The notes beneath the pieces are model-generated. The model did no database searches and had not been told where the DNA came from. It worked only from the letters and a program-made list of their open reading frames with translations. Shown here in pieces: positions 54,346-63,102 of a stretch of DNA of 64,000 nt (position 1 is the stretch's first letter; each line of letters begins with the position of its first letter). The stretch covers positions 17,007 to 81,006 of the forward strand of contig JAJUIB010000014.1 of NCBI GenBank assembly GCA_029265615.1. Reading direction: 5' to 3'. Both the position numbers and the translations under genes were made by a program. The DNA is from Spirochaetota bacterium (GTDB lineage Bacteria; Spirochaetota; Spirochaetia; Treponematales; Rectinemataceae).

Positions 54346-56180
54346 ATCCTCTCCGTTCCTGGATTTCCAGCGATTCCGAAGGCCGCGCAGGGTGCCTCCG
54401 CGTACAATTCCTCGGCCCTCGCTACGATGCCCGGGTCGAGGCCCAAAAGGGCGGCTATCGCCACGGCGTCGCTCCCCTCGGGCGCGTCACCTCTATCCTC
54501 AACAAGCCCGTAGCGCATCATTCCGTTGATCCTGCGGATCCGTTCGCCGAGGGGCTCGTCCGCCCCGAGTGCCTCGCAGGCGGCCTTACGGTCGAGCCCC
54601 CGAACGCGAAGGTAGCGCACGCCGGGAAGGCGCGCAACTCCGTGGAAGTGCGTCGAAAACAAGGTCCGCGAGGCGGGGAGCCGAGAGAGTGCCTCGAGAG
54701 CGGCCGACAGAATCGCCTCGGCTTCGCGCGAGCTCGTTGTGCGCGCGAACTCGTCGAACACGACGAGGGCGCCGCCCGAGGCGTCCTCCCAGGCCTCGAC
54801 AAAGGCCCGGATCTCGAAGCCGAAGCCCGAAAGCCCCTCCGCGGGCACGCCCTCGCGCCCCCCCCCGGTGCCGCCCGCCGCGCCTGAGGCAGAAAGCCGC
54901 CACAGCGAAGCAGCCGTTCCCCGCGCCTCGCCAACCCTCCGCCCTTTAAGCTCGCCGACGTAGTGGATGCGCGGGTACACCGAGCTCGCATAACGCTTAG
55001 CCGGCACGAAAAAACCCGCCTGCGCGAGGACCTGGAAGAACACGACGCTCTCAAGCGCGACCGTCTTGCCGCCCATGTTTGAGCCGAAGAGCACGGCCGC
55101 GCTCTCCGAAAGCGAAAAATCAAGCGGCGAATAGCGGAGCCCGAGGCGTTCGCATTCCCACGCGCAGGGGAGAAACCTGCCCTCCTCCACCTCGAGGGGC
55201 GGAAGCTGGCAGGCTTGTAGCTCGATCGCGCGCTGGCCGTTGTTCTGCTTTTGCGCGCAGCTTGGCGCGTGGTCCTGCGCGCGCAAAAGCGGCCGCGTCA
55301 GGCGGTACTCGCGCACAAGGAGCGCGCGGGCGCGCGCAAGGTCAAAGTCTCGCGCGGCGTCAACGAGCAAGCAGATGAGGCTAAGCTCGGCCTCAATCAT
55401 GCGCGACAGCGACTCGAGCACCCCTTCCTCGAGCTTTCGCTCCTCGTCACGGAGCGCCTCGCGCCCTGCCTCGAGCTCGAGTTCCTCGTCGCCCGGCTGG
55501 AGCCGCACGATATACGACGCGGCATCGTAGGGCTCTACCGAGAAGTGCGCGCGGGCGCGGACAAGCGCGGAGGCGGAGGCGCGCGAAACGACGAGGAACT
55601 CGCGGCCTGCGAAGTCGAGCCCCGCCTCTTTAGCCGCGCGGGCGCGGCTCTCTGCGCGGAGAACCGCAAGCCGCGCATCGAGGCTTGCGATGCGCGACCT
55701 CGTCTCCTTAAGACGCGGATCATAGGAGTCGGCGATGTAGAAGGTCTCGGCGTCCGAGCCGCCCTTGTCGAGCTCCGCGCACAGCGCGCGGGGCTCGGGC
55801 GGGAAGCCGAAGGCCGCGCGCGTCTGCTCGTCAAGGAGGCCCAGAAGGGCGCGGTAGTTCGAAAGAAATTTCTTGATCTGGAAAATCTCGACAAGGTCGT
55901 AGGCAGCACCGCCGCGCGGCTCGAGGGGGAGACGCGGCATGCGCCGTAAGTGATGAGAGACGCGGTCGAGCGTCGCGCCTTCCCCCCTGTGCGCCTCGAG
56001 ATAGGCGAGCGCGGCCTCGGTGAGATCGTAGAGCCGCTCGATTGCCGCCTGGTCGGCAAGGACCAGCCGAGCTTCCTTTTCGTCCTTGCCATAGGGCGTG
56101 AGCGGCTCGAAGCGGGCCCAGAACTCCTCCGCACGGGAAAAGTCCCAGGCGGGCGAGGTGCAGGCCGTGGGTTTACGCAC
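54342..56180 (-). CDS. kamC: MutS-like ATPase of the lysine aminomutase cluster
   Basis: 612 aa. The C-terminal ATPase domain is MutS-type: Walker A GSNMGGKTVALES at about residues 366-378, Walker B ALVVFDEFARTTSSREA and THFHGV. The N-terminal mismatch-recognition domain of true MutS is absent. It sits between kamB and kamD as in other lysine-fermenting bacteria, where KamB-KamC act as a reactivation factor for the B12-dependent aminomutase rather than in DNA repair. GAGGAGG lies six bases before the GTG at 56180, inside the end of kamB; the much longer open frame upstream is a shadow of kamB. Confidence 0.9.
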   Translation of the reverse strand: MRKPTACTSPAWDFSRAEEFWARFEPLTPYGKDEKEARLVLADQAAIERLYDLTEAALAYLEAHRGEGATLDRVSHHLRRMPRLPLEPRGGAAYDLVEIFQIKKFLSNYRALLGLLDEQTRAAFGFPPEPRALCAELDKGGSDAETFYIADSYDPRLKETRSRIASLDARLAVLRAESRARAAKEAGLDFAGREFLVVSRASASALVRARAHFSVEPYDAASYIVRLQPGDEELELEAGREALRDEERKLEEGVLESLSRMIEAELSLICLLVDAARDFDLARARALLVREYRLTRPLLRAQDHAPSCAQKQNNGQRAIELQACQLPPLEVEEGRFLPCAWECERLGLRYSPLDFSLSESAAVLFGSNMGGKTVALESVVFFQVLAQAGFFVPAKRYASSVYPRIHYVGELKGRRVGEARGTAASLWRLSASGAAGGTGGGREGVPAEGLSGFGFEIRAFVEAWEDASGGALVVFDEFARTTSSREAEAILSAALEALSRLPASRTLFSTHFHGVARLPGVRYLRVRGLDRKAACEALGADEPLGERIRRINGMMRYGLVEDRGDAPEGSDAVAIAALLGLDPGIVARAEELYAEAPCAAFGIAGNPGTERI

Positions 56181-57126
56181 TGCGAGCCTCCTCTTCGTAG
56201 GGGTTGAAGGCGACAAGCCCGGCGAGCTCCGGGTCGCCCAAGGCCTCGAGAAAGCGCTTTTGCGGAAGGTCGCGGAGCACGGCGACAAAGCCTCCGAAAT
56301 CCGCAGGGTAAGCCACCGCGAGCGCACGGGCGCGGCAGAAGGCCTCGAGCGCGGCGAGGTCGAGAAACACCTTTGTGAAGTCCTCGACAACGACGGTGCG
56401 CGCGGCCTCAGGTATCGCGGCCGCGCTGTCCGCAGTGAGGGGCCCGCGGAGCGCGAAGACCGGAGCGGGAAAGCCCGCCGCCACAGCCGCCGTATCGAGG
56501 GCAGCGGGATCGAAAGCTGCTTCGCCTTCGGATGCAAAAAGAGAGGCCGCCGCAGGAAGGCCCGAAAGGCGCGTAAGCGCGGCGATGTGCCGCGCCCGGC
56601 GCGCCTGCCGCTCAAGGTCAGCGGGCGCGGAGCGGAGCGCAAACAGGAATCTCGCTCCCGAGAACGCCGACACCTGCGTTATGCGGTTGATTGCGCCGTC
56701 CACGAGCACGCTCCGCGCCCAACCTTCGGCGAGGATGCGCTCGATGGCCCAGGCCGCATAGTCGTTGCGCTCGGGGCCGACAAGAGTCACCTCGCCCGAG
56801 CGCTGCGCGCGGGCAATGGCTAGGCGGCCGAGCGCGCTCGAGCCGGGGACGACATCGAGCAGTTCCGGCAGGCAGGGCGAAGCCCTGAGGTAGCGTTCCG
56901 CGGACACAAAGACCTCCCCCGCCTCGACACGGATGCGGGGCTTGCGCGCCGCCGTCAGGGCGTCGCGCGCCTCCCCGTCGAAGCCCACGCCCAGGAAGGC
57001 CGGCTTTTCGCCGGCCTTCCGCAGGAGGGCGAGCCCCGCGTTGAGCAGGGTGGTCTTTCCGCAGTGCTTTTCGGGCCCCGTGATAAAGGTCACGCGCCCG
57101 ATAAAGCTCTCCGCCGTAAGCCGCAT
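56173..57126 (-). CDS. kamB: KamB, P-loop partner of KamC
   Basis: 317 aa. A P-loop is present as GPEKHCGKTT at residues 17-26. The rest has no domain I can name, but position between kamA and kamC identifies it. Together with KamC it is thought to exchange damaged cobalamin on KamDE using ATP. The start is 16 bases after the kamA stop and the 3' end overlaps kamC by eight bases. Confidence 0.88.
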   Translation of the reverse strand: MRLTAESFIGRVTFITGPEKHCGKTTLLNAGLALLRKAGEKPAFLGVGFDGEARDALTAARKPRIRVEAGEVFVSAERYLRASPCLPELLDVVPGSSALGRLAIARAQRSGEVTLVGPERNDYAAWAIERILAEGWARSVLVDGAINRITQVSAFSGARFLFALRSAPADLERQARRARHIAALTRLSGLPAAASLFASEGEAAFDPAALDTAAVAAGFPAPVFALRGPLTADSAAAIPEAARTVVVEDFTKVFLDLAALEAFCRARALAVAYPADFGGFVAVLRDLPQKRFLEALGDPELAGLVAFNPYEEEARSA

Positions 57127-57142
57127 CCTACCCGCCTTCTAT

Positions 57143-58477
57143 CTACTTGTCCTCGTGGCGGATGCGTGCCCCGCGGACGAGCCCCCGCGGCTCGATCTTG
57201 CCGTCGTGAGCGGAAAGCCGCGCACCGCGCTTAAGGTTCGCAGGCTCGATGACCTTCTCGTCGCCGGCAAGGAGCCGGGCGACGCCACAGGAGGCGTTAA
57301 GCTGCGGTTCGTCATAGCAGATGCGACACTTGCCGCAGCTCTCGGTGTAGGAGGCTGGCTCGTCATACGTGGTGATGACGCCCTCGAAATTCCGTAAGAC
57401 CACGCGCTTTTCGTTCGAGGTGATGACGTAGTTCGGCATCGCGGGCGTTTTGCCGCCGCCACCGGGCGCGTCGATGACGAAGGTCGGTACGGCGAGGCCC
57501 GAGGTGTGACCGCGAAGGTTCTCGATAATCTCGATGCCCTTCGACACGGTCGTGCGGAAGTGCGAGATGCCCTTCGACAGGTCGCACTGGTAGATGTAGT
57601 AGGGCCTGACGCGGATCGTGAGGAGCTTCTGCACGAGCTTCTTCATGAGCACGGGGCAGTCGTTCACGTCGCGAAGGAGGACGGACTGGTTGCCGAGCGG
57701 GATGCCCGCATCGGCGAGCTTGCGGCAGGCCTCGCGCGCCTCGGCGGTGATCTCCTTCGGGTGGTTAAAGTGCGTGTTCACAAAGATCGGATGGTACTTC
57801 TTGAGCATGTTCACGAGATTGTCGGTGATGCGCATCGGCATCACGACCGGCGTCCGGGTACCGATCCTGATGATCTCGACGTGAGGAATGGCGCGGATGC
57901 GCGAGATGATGCTCTCGAGCTTTTCGTCGGAGAGGACGAAGGGATCGCCACCCGAAATAAGCACGTCCCGGACAACCGGCGTGTTCCGGATGTACTCAAT
58001 CGCGCGCTCGATGTTCTCCTCGTTCATGGACACGTCATCCTCGCCGACGAGGCGACGGCGGGTGCAGTGGCGGCAGTTCATCGAGCAGATGTGTGTGACG
58101 AGGAGGAGCACGCGGTCGGGATAGCGGTGTGTGAGGCCCGGCACCGGCGAGTCGACGTCCTCGTGGAGGGGGTCGTCCCAGTCGCACTCCTCGTCATGCG
58201 CCTCAGGAAGGCGCGGAATCGCCTGAAGCCGAACGGGGCAGACGGGGTTGTCCGGGTCGATGAGCGAGGCGTAGTAGGGGGTGATCGCCATACGGAAGCG
58301 CTTAAGAACCTCGGCGATGTCCGCTTTCTCCTTGTCGGAAAGGGGCACGACCTTGGCGAGGGTCTCGACATCCTTGATGTCGTTCCGCATCTGCCAGTGC
58401 CAGTCGTTCCACTCCTCGGGCTTCACGTCCTTGTAGAGGGGGATACGCCGGTAATCGTAGCTCGGATACTCGTGCAT
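57143..58477 (-). CDS. kamA: L-lysine 2,3-aminomutase (radical SAM, PLP)
   Basis: 444 aa. First step of the pathway: L-lysine to L-beta-lysine. The radical-SAM cluster cysteines are C131, C135 and C138 in CSMNCRHC, the PLP lysine is K343 in PGGGGKTPAMPNY, and the C-terminal zinc-type cysteines are in ESCGKCRICYDE with NASCGVARLL. The ATG at 58477 has GGAG seven bases upstream. It lies 25 bases downstream of kce. Confidence 0.98.
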   Translation of the reverse strand: MHEYPSYDYRRIPLYKDVKPEEWNDWHWQMRNDIKDVETLAKVVPLSDKEKADIAEVLKRFRMAITPYYASLIDPDNPVCPVRLQAIPRLPEAHDEECDWDDPLHEDVDSPVPGLTHRYPDRVLLLVTHICSMNCRHCTRRRLVGEDDVSMNEENIERAIEYIRNTPVVRDVLISGGDPFVLSDEKLESIISRIRAIPHVEIIRIGTRTPVVMPMRITDNLVNMLKKYHPIFVNTHFNHPKEITAEAREACRKLADAGIPLGNQSVLLRDVNDCPVLMKKLVQKLLTIRVRPYYIYQCDLSKGISHFRTTVSKGIEIIENLRGHTSGLAVPTFVIDAPGGGGKTPAMPNYVITSNEKRVVLRNFEGVITTYDEPASYTESCGKCRICYDEPQLNASCGVARLLAGDEKVIEPANLKRGARLSAHDGKIEPRGLVRGARIRHEDK

Positions 58478-58502
58478 GATGTGTCTCCGTTTCGCGCGGG
58501 CA

Positions 58503-59327
58503 TTAGCCGCGGAGCTTGAGGTACTTCCGGACCTCGTCGGGCGTGGCAGGCGTAAGCTGGGCCTCGCGAGCGAGGCGCGCCGCGCGCTCGACGAGTTCGG
58601 CGTTGGACTTGGCGAGCACACCCTTCGAATAGTAGACGTTGTCCTCGAAGCCGACGCGGATCCAGCCGCCCGAGGCGATAGCGCCGTACATCGAGGGGAC
58701 ATGGGAGCGGCCGATGCCCATCACGGTGAAGTCAGCGCCCTCGGGCAGGGCGTCGAGCATCGCCTGGAGGTTGCGCGGCGACCAAGGCAGGGCGGCGGGC
58801 ACATTAAGGACCAGGCCGTAGTGGTAGGGCGCCTCGAGAAGCCCCTCCTTGATGAGGATTCGGCTTGCGTAGACATGGCCGACGTCGAAGCACTCGAGCG
58901 TAGCACGGACCTTGCGCGCCTTGAACTCGGCAGCGAAGGCCCGCATCGTCGGCAGGTCGTTAACGATGTACTCGTTGCCAAAGTTAACGGTGCCACAGTC
59001 AAGACTCGCCATTTCAGGCTCGAGGGCGACAAGCGGCTTAAGACGCTCCTCCGCGCTATCGCCAACGGCTCCGCCCGTCGTGATCTCGATGATGATGTCC
59101 GTCTTGCGGCGGACCGCGTCGATCACCTCTTTGAAGCGCGCAGGATCGGCCGTGGGCTTGCCCTCGGGGGTACGCACATGGAGGTGGAGGATGGCGGCTC
59201 CCGCCTCGCGCGCCTCGTAGGCGGCCGTCTGGACCTCCTCGGGGCTGATGGGGAGCGCGGGATTCTGCTCCTTCGTGGTCTCGGCGCCCGTGCAGGCGCA
59301 GGTGATGACGATCTTTCCGTCAAGCAT
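58503..59327 (-). CDS. kce: 3-keto-5-aminohexanoate cleavage enzyme (BKACE family)
   Basis: 274 aa. It combines 3-keto-5-aminohexanoate with acetyl-CoA to give acetoacetate and 3-aminobutyryl-CoA. The zinc ligands H48 and H50 are in AILHLHVR; ITTGGAVGDSAEERL, SLDCGTVNFGN and RVGFEDNVYYSKG are family segments. GGAGG is seven bases before the ATG at 59327. A 468-base structured non-coding stretch separates it from kdd upstream in the same operon. Confidence 0.96.
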   Translation of the reverse strand: MLDGKIVITCACTGAETTKEQNPALPISPEEVQTAAYEAREAGAAILHLHVRTPEGKPTADPARFKEVIDAVRRKTDIIIEITTGGAVGDSAEERLKPLVALEPEMASLDCGTVNFGNEYIVNDLPTMRAFAAEFKARKVRATLECFDVGHVYASRILIKEGLLEAPYHYGLVLNVPAALPWSPRNLQAMLDALPEGADFTVMGIGRSHVPSMYGAIASGGWIRVGFEDNVYYSKGVLAKSNAELVERAARLAREAQLTPATPDEVRKYLKLRG

Positions 59328-59795
59328 GGAGTGCCTCCGTACGTTAAGGCGCAAGCCTTGCGGCCTTGCGCGGCGATGAAGGGGGAGGAAGACTCGAGGA
59401 GGATCGGGAAGGAGAAAGATGCGGGGCCAAGGCCGCCATGAGTAATGATCCTCGCGCGAGGAGGTCGGAGGGTCTCGTCCCTCCCCGGGCGCGCGGGCGC
59501 CCGGCCTCCCTGTACCGGCGGCCGCCCTCACGGGGCGGCGCCGCGCCGGGGACGGGGAGCCCCCGGGCGCTCGGCGCCCAGCACCATGGGCGCCCAATCA
59601 CCTACTCGTACCACGGGGCCCGCCGCTTCGCGCCCGGGTGCCCCTTTGCGGGCCCCCGCACAAAGCGGGCGTGGAAGACGAACTGCCCCCGCCAGACGCG
59701 TATGGCGCGCGCCGGCTCGCCGTCTTCCCGCCCCTAATAAAGCCGCCGCCTCGAGGTCTCAAAGCCCCCGGACGGCGCCCGTACTGTAAACCCGC
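59328..59795. other. 468-base structured GC-rich spacer between kdd and kce
   Basis: No ORF here has an RBS or protein-like composition. Several perfect stem-loops are visible, for example GGAGGG-TCTCGT-CCCTCC (59467-59484) and the palindrome CCTCGCGCGAGG (59452-59463), and GGGCGCC/GGCGCCC blocks recur near 59560-59600. It may be a transcribed regulatory or processing region of the operon. Confidence 0.55.
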
Positions 59796-60836
59796 CTACT
59801 TGACGTACAGCTCCTCAAACACCTTGCGGAGCTTCGGATTTTCACGGAGCTCCCAAAGCGTGATCTCCGCGTGATCCTTCGTGTAGCCGTTGCCGATGAT
59901 CATCGTCACGTCCTTGCCAATGCCCTCGGCGCCAAGGGCTGCGCGGGTAAAGCTCGTCGCCATCGAGAAGAAATAGACAACGCCGTCGTCGCGCACGGGA
60001 AGGATGGAAGCCATCTCCGTCCCCTGGATGTTGACGCAGTTGATGCAGAGGTCGACCTCGCGGCCCCGGTTGGCCTTGAGCGTCGCATCGAGGACGTCGA
60101 GGGGCTTGGTCGCGTCCGCCACAACAATCTCGTGGCAGAGGTGGAGTTCCTCAAGCACTTTGCGGGAGCGCTCGGAGTGGATGTTCGCGATAACCCGCCC
60201 CGTGGGACCGACGCGCTTCATCGCCTCGTAGCAGCAGAGCATGCCCGACTTGCCGCCCGCGCCAAGGATAAGCACGCTGTCGCCGGGCTTGACGAGCTTG
60301 GCGGTCTGGGCCGGAGCGCCCGCCACATCGAGGGCGGCGAGGGCGAGCCCCTCGTCCATGTCGGCGGGGAGTTTGGCATAGATGCCCGATTCAAAGAGGA
60401 TGGCCTGAGCCTCGACCTCGACGCGGTCGATCTCCGGGTGCACCTTCGTGATCTTCGTGATGTTGAGGGGGGTAAGCGAGAGCGATACAAGCGAGGCGAT
60501 CTTGTCGCCGACCTTGAGATCGCGGTCCTTGAGGGCCGAACCGATCTTCGCAACCTTGCCGATGAGCATGCCGCCCGAGCCCGTCACGGGGTTCTGCTGC
60601 TTGCCGCGGGTCGCGACGATGTTCATAATCGTGGCCTTGATCTTCTCGATGTCGCCCTTTGCCTCGTCCTCGATCTGGGTAAACGAGGCGGAATCGATGT
60701 TGAGGGCGATGACGTCCACGAGGATTTCGTTGTCGTAGACGACCGACATGTCGTTGTTGATCCGCTGGGCGGTCTGGGGCATCGCGCCAAGCGGCTCGAT
60801 GACGCGGTGCGTGCCGTACTTGTTGCCGAGGGCCAT
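59796..60836 (-). CDS. kdd: L-erythro-3,5-diaminohexanoate dehydrogenase
   Basis: 346 aa. Oxidises and deaminates 3,5-diaminohexanoate with NAD+ to 3-keto-5-aminohexanoate. The nucleotide-binding loop is seen in SVLILGAGGKSGML, followed by GRVIANIHSERS. NKYGTHRVIEPLG at the N-terminus and the quinone-oxidoreductase-like GSGGMLIGKVAKIG segment support the assignment. AGGAGG is five bases before the ATG at 60836. First gene of the kam operon, with promoter and a structured leader upstream. Confidence 0.96.
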   Translation of the reverse strand: MALGNKYGTHRVIEPLGAMPQTAQRINNDMSVVYDNEILVDVIALNIDSASFTQIEDEAKGDIEKIKATIMNIVATRGKQQNPVTGSGGMLIGKVAKIGSALKDRDLKVGDKIASLVSLSLTPLNITKITKVHPEIDRVEVEAQAILFESGIYAKLPADMDEGLALAALDVAGAPAQTAKLVKPGDSVLILGAGGKSGMLCCYEAMKRVGPTGRVIANIHSERSRKVLEELHLCHEIVVADATKPLDVLDATLKANRGREVDLCINCVNIQGTEMASILPVRDDGVVYFFSMATSFTRAALGAEGIGKDVTMIIGNGYTKDHAEITLWELRENPKLRKVFEELYVK

Positions 60837-60910
60837 ACATCCTCCTGGGGAAAAAACGTGGCGCGGCTACACCCGGGGCCGGGGCCCGGCCCGTGGCTCT
60901 TCCTAAGGCC

Positions 60911-60927
60911 GGGATGCCGCGCATCCC
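60911..60927 (-). other. Hairpin at the predicted 5' end of the kam operon mRNA
   Basis: GGGATGC pairs perfectly with GCATCCC around three bases, at the predicted transcription start; it may stabilise the 5' end. Confidence 0.4.
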
Positions 60928-60930
60928 TTC

Positions 60931-60960
60931 CTTATACAATCGGTTTTAAAATACCGTCAA
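60931..60960 (-). promoter_or_regulatory. Promoter of the kdd-kce-kamABCDE operon with spacer palindrome
   Basis: TTGACG-N18-TATAAG on the minus strand, about 95 bases before kdd. The spacer contains GGTTTTAAAATACC (60941-60954), a near-perfect palindrome in otherwise GC-rich DNA and a candidate operator. Confidence 0.65.
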
Positions 60961-60986
60961 GGCGTAAAACGCGCGGTGCGCATAGT

Positions 60987-61016
60987 AAAACGGGCCGCCC
61001 CAAAAGAGGCGGCCCG
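60987..61016 (-). terminator. Terminator after the outer-membrane barrel gene
   Basis: On the minus strand CGGGCCGCC and GGCGGCCCG pair around eight bases, followed by TTTT. Confidence 0.8.
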
Positions 61017-61074
61017 TCGCAGGATGCGCGCTCAGTCATGCGCAAGAAGTGCTCCCTAGGCGCAAGGATGCGCC

Positions 61075-61689
61075 TTAAAGGATAATTTTGGCGCCGAGGT
61101 AGAATTTGAGCTTGCGAATGGGGTACTTTTCAAGATTGTACTCAAAAGTGGAGCCATCAGGTGCCTCGAATATCGCCGTGACCGGTTCATTGATCGGGAA
61201 CATGTAGAGGAGCTTGCCGAAGATGCCAAGGCCGCCGAGGTTGAGGCCAAGGCCGCCGCCAACATGGACGTACTTGGTCGCAAGGAGGGGGTTATCCTCG
61301 TCGGGGTCCTCGTCCTTATTCGCATAGTCCTTCATCATCATGCCGGCGCCCGCCTCGACAAAGGGGTCAAGGAAGGACCTATAGCGGAAAAGGTGACCCT
61401 GGAGATAGAAGGCGCCGTCAATATCCATCATCTCAGGCTGCATAAATCCCCAATCTTCTGTATAAAAGGAAAAATTGGCGGAAAAGCCGAGGGCGAGCTT
61501 GCCAAGGCCGAGCTCGATAAAGGGGCCGTAATAGATGCCGTCGCCATTTTGGAATCGGGCAACGATATCCTCGGGCGCCAGATCCGAATCGGAATACAGG
61601 GCGCCGGTTGCGCCGATCGCAAGCTGGGCAAAGGCGCCTGTTGTCGCGATGGCGAGCACGGCAGCGAGGGCGATGAGCCGTTTGTTCAT
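61075..61689 (-). CDS. Small outer-membrane beta-barrel-like protein, 204 aa
   Basis: A signal peptide (KRLIALAAVLAIATTGAFAQ) is followed by amphipathic strands with Gly/aromatic alternation (GPFIELGLGKLALGFSANFSFY, YVHVGGGLGLNLGGLGIFGKLLYMFP) and a C-terminal KLKFYLGAKIIL strand typical of a small barrel. An acidic loop (NKDEDPDEDNP) may bind metal. No specific family recognised. AAGGAGG is eight bases before the ATG at 61689. Confidence 0.8.
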   Translation of the reverse strand: MNKRLIALAAVLAIATTGAFAQLAIGATGALYSDSDLAPEDIVARFQNGDGIYYGPFIELGLGKLALGFSANFSFYTEDWGFMQPEMMDIDGAFYLQGHLFRYRSFLDPFVEAGAGMMMKDYANKDEDPDEDNPLLATKYVHVGGGLGLNLGGLGIFGKLLYMFPINEPVTAIFEAPDGSTFEYNLEKYPIRKLKFYLGAKIIL

Positions 61690-61746
61690 AGCGAAATCCT
61701 CCTTACAACGATACCTTGTCACCGATGGCCGGTTAAGCTGTCTTAC

Positions 61747-61775
61747 ACTATAGCGCGCGTAGGGGGCGGAAACAA
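61747..61775 (-). promoter_or_regulatory. Promoter of the barrel-protein gene
   Basis: TTGTTT-N17-TATAGT on the minus strand with a ~50-base leader. Confidence 0.6.
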
Positions 61776-61866
61776 GCTCAGGGGAGGCCGAAAGACAGCG
61801 GTGCGGCGGTGAGACCGTGAAGGCGCATTTTGCGCGCCCTCAATAGATATGCATGCGCGCCTGCAC

Positions 61867-61872
61867 TATACT
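61867..61872 (+). promoter_or_regulatory. -10 box of the PEGA-protein gene
   Basis: TATACT, 60 bases before the ATG; no good -35 at normal spacing (TAGATA). Confidence 0.4.
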
Positions 61873-61931
61873 AAAAGCCGCATCCCCCGCCTTCCTTGCG
61901 GGGGGAAAGGCAAATTTTACAAGGAGTAGCC

Positions 61932-62882
61932 ATGAAACGAACAATAGCCATCCTCCTCGCCCTCTTTACCTTGACGGGTGGCCTTGTGTTTGCGCAGAAC
62001 AAGGGCGCCCTCACCGTGCAGTGCAATGTCACCGGCGCACAGGTCTATATCAACGGTAAACTTGCAGGCTACACCACGCCGAACTTTTCCCAGCTTCTTG
62101 CCGCGGGCGTGTACCAGATCAGGGTCACCAAACAGGGCTACCCCGACTTTAGCACGACGGTCACCATGGCAGGGCAGCCGGTCATCATCAATGCCACGCT
62201 CGGCGCGCCGGTCGTCGTCCCGCCGCCCCAGGTTATCCAGCACGCCCTTTCGGTGAGCGCCAACATCCAGGGCGCGGATGTGTACATCAATGGGAATCCC
62301 GCCGGCAAGACGCCCTTCTCCTCTCAGATTCCTGCGGGTTCCTACACAGTGCTTGTGCGCGCACCCGGCTACCTCGATTATAGCCAGAGCATCGTCGTAA
62401 ACGGCCCCGTCCAGGTGACGGCGAACCTCCAGCCCCTCTCGGCCCCCCTCTCGGTGAGCGCGAACGTCCAGGGCGCCGATGTCTACGTAAACGGCAGCCT
62501 CGCGGGCAAGGTTCCCTATAGCGCCCAGCTCCCCTATGGCTCCTACACGATCGTCGTCCGCGCCCCGGGCTACACCGACTTTAGCCAAAGCCTTGCCTTA
62601 AGCGGCCCTGCCCAGGTGAATGCCAGCCTCCAGCCCCTCATGGCGAGCTGGCAGCTTTCGGTGCCCGATGCCTACGTCAACAAAGACCTCAAGGGCGGGC
62701 ACTTTAGCCAGATCATGATCTATGTGGATGGGGCGCAACAGCGCCAGAGCTCTGGCCAAATCCTGCCCGGACGGCATGTGATCCGTGTCACCGCAGGCGG
62801 GATGGCGGTCGAGGCGGTGATCGAGGCCCAGGCGGGGAAGACCTACCTTATCGAACCCTTCATGGGGCTCGGCATCAAATAA
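61932..62882 (+). CDS. Secreted PEGA-repeat protein, 316 aa
   Basis: A signal peptide (TIAILLALFTLTGGLVFAQ) precedes three PEGA domains at about residues 27-95, 100-170 and 173-240. Each carries GAxVYINGxxAGxTP, LPAGSYTVxVRAPGYxDYSQS and a final VTANLQP strand. A C-terminal domain (VPDAYVNKDLKGGHFSQIMIYVDGAQQ) ends in a fourth, shorter PEGA-like unit. PEGA domains are common in surface-layer and envelope proteins; a binding role is probable but unproven. AAGGAG is five bases before the ATG. Confidence 0.9.
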   Translation: MKRTIAILLALFTLTGGLVFAQNKGALTVQCNVTGAQVYINGKLAGYTTPNFSQLLAAGVYQIRVTKQGYPDFSTTVTMAGQPVIINATLGAPVVVPPPQVIQHALSVSANIQGADVYINGNPAGKTPFSSQIPAGSYTVLVRAPGYLDYSQSIVVNGPVQVTANLQPLSAPLSVSANVQGADVYVNGSLAGKVPYSAQLPYGSYTIVVRAPGYTDFSQSLALSGPAQVNASLQPLMASWQLSVPDAYVNKDLKGGHFSQIMIYVDGAQQRQSSGQILPGRHVIRVTAGGMAVEAVIEAQAGKTYLIEPFMGLGIK

Positions 62883-62892
62883 AAAGGAGAGA

Positions 62893-62921
62893 GCAGGGGC
62901 GGCGGTCTTCCCCGCCCCTGC
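62893..62921 (+). terminator. GC-rich hairpin after the PEGA-protein gene
   Basis: GCAGGGGCGG pairs with CCGCCCCTGC around nine bases, ten bases past the stop; no T-run. Confidence 0.5.
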
Positions 62922-63102
62922 GTTCGGACAGACGAAGGCTTCCATACCAGCGAACGCGAAGCGTGGAATGCTGAGGGAACCTTGCGCCATCGCGCAGGAG
63001 CTTTTTTCTGTACAAAAACTGTTCTTTGTTCTATCTTTCACCCCGCGCCGCCTGCAGGCGGGTGTAAGATATGGCGCCAACCCAGAACAAGGTTGCACAC
63101 AC

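Noticed and set aside
54342..56180. DNA mismatch repair MutS
   Set aside because: Lacks the MutS N-terminal mismatch-binding domain and sits between kamB and kamD; the KamC assignment explains both.
54342..56642. Longer 766-codon version of kamC
   Set aside because: The first ~154 codons are a shadow of kamB with Arg/Ser/Pro-rich text. The GTG at 56180 has a perfectly placed GAGGAGG.
59366..59789. Open frames of 85-123 codons on both strands in the kdd-kce spacer
   Set aside because: They lack an RBS, have biased Arg/Pro/Ala/Gly composition and overlap each other in several frames; typical of GC-rich non-coding DNA.
59640..59795. Possible adenosylcobalamin riboswitch on the minus strand (a GGGAAGACGG string) upstream of kce
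   Set aside because: B12 dependence of KamDE makes it tempting, but I find no convincing B12 box or GCCACTG segment. A covariance search with the cobalamin model would settle it.
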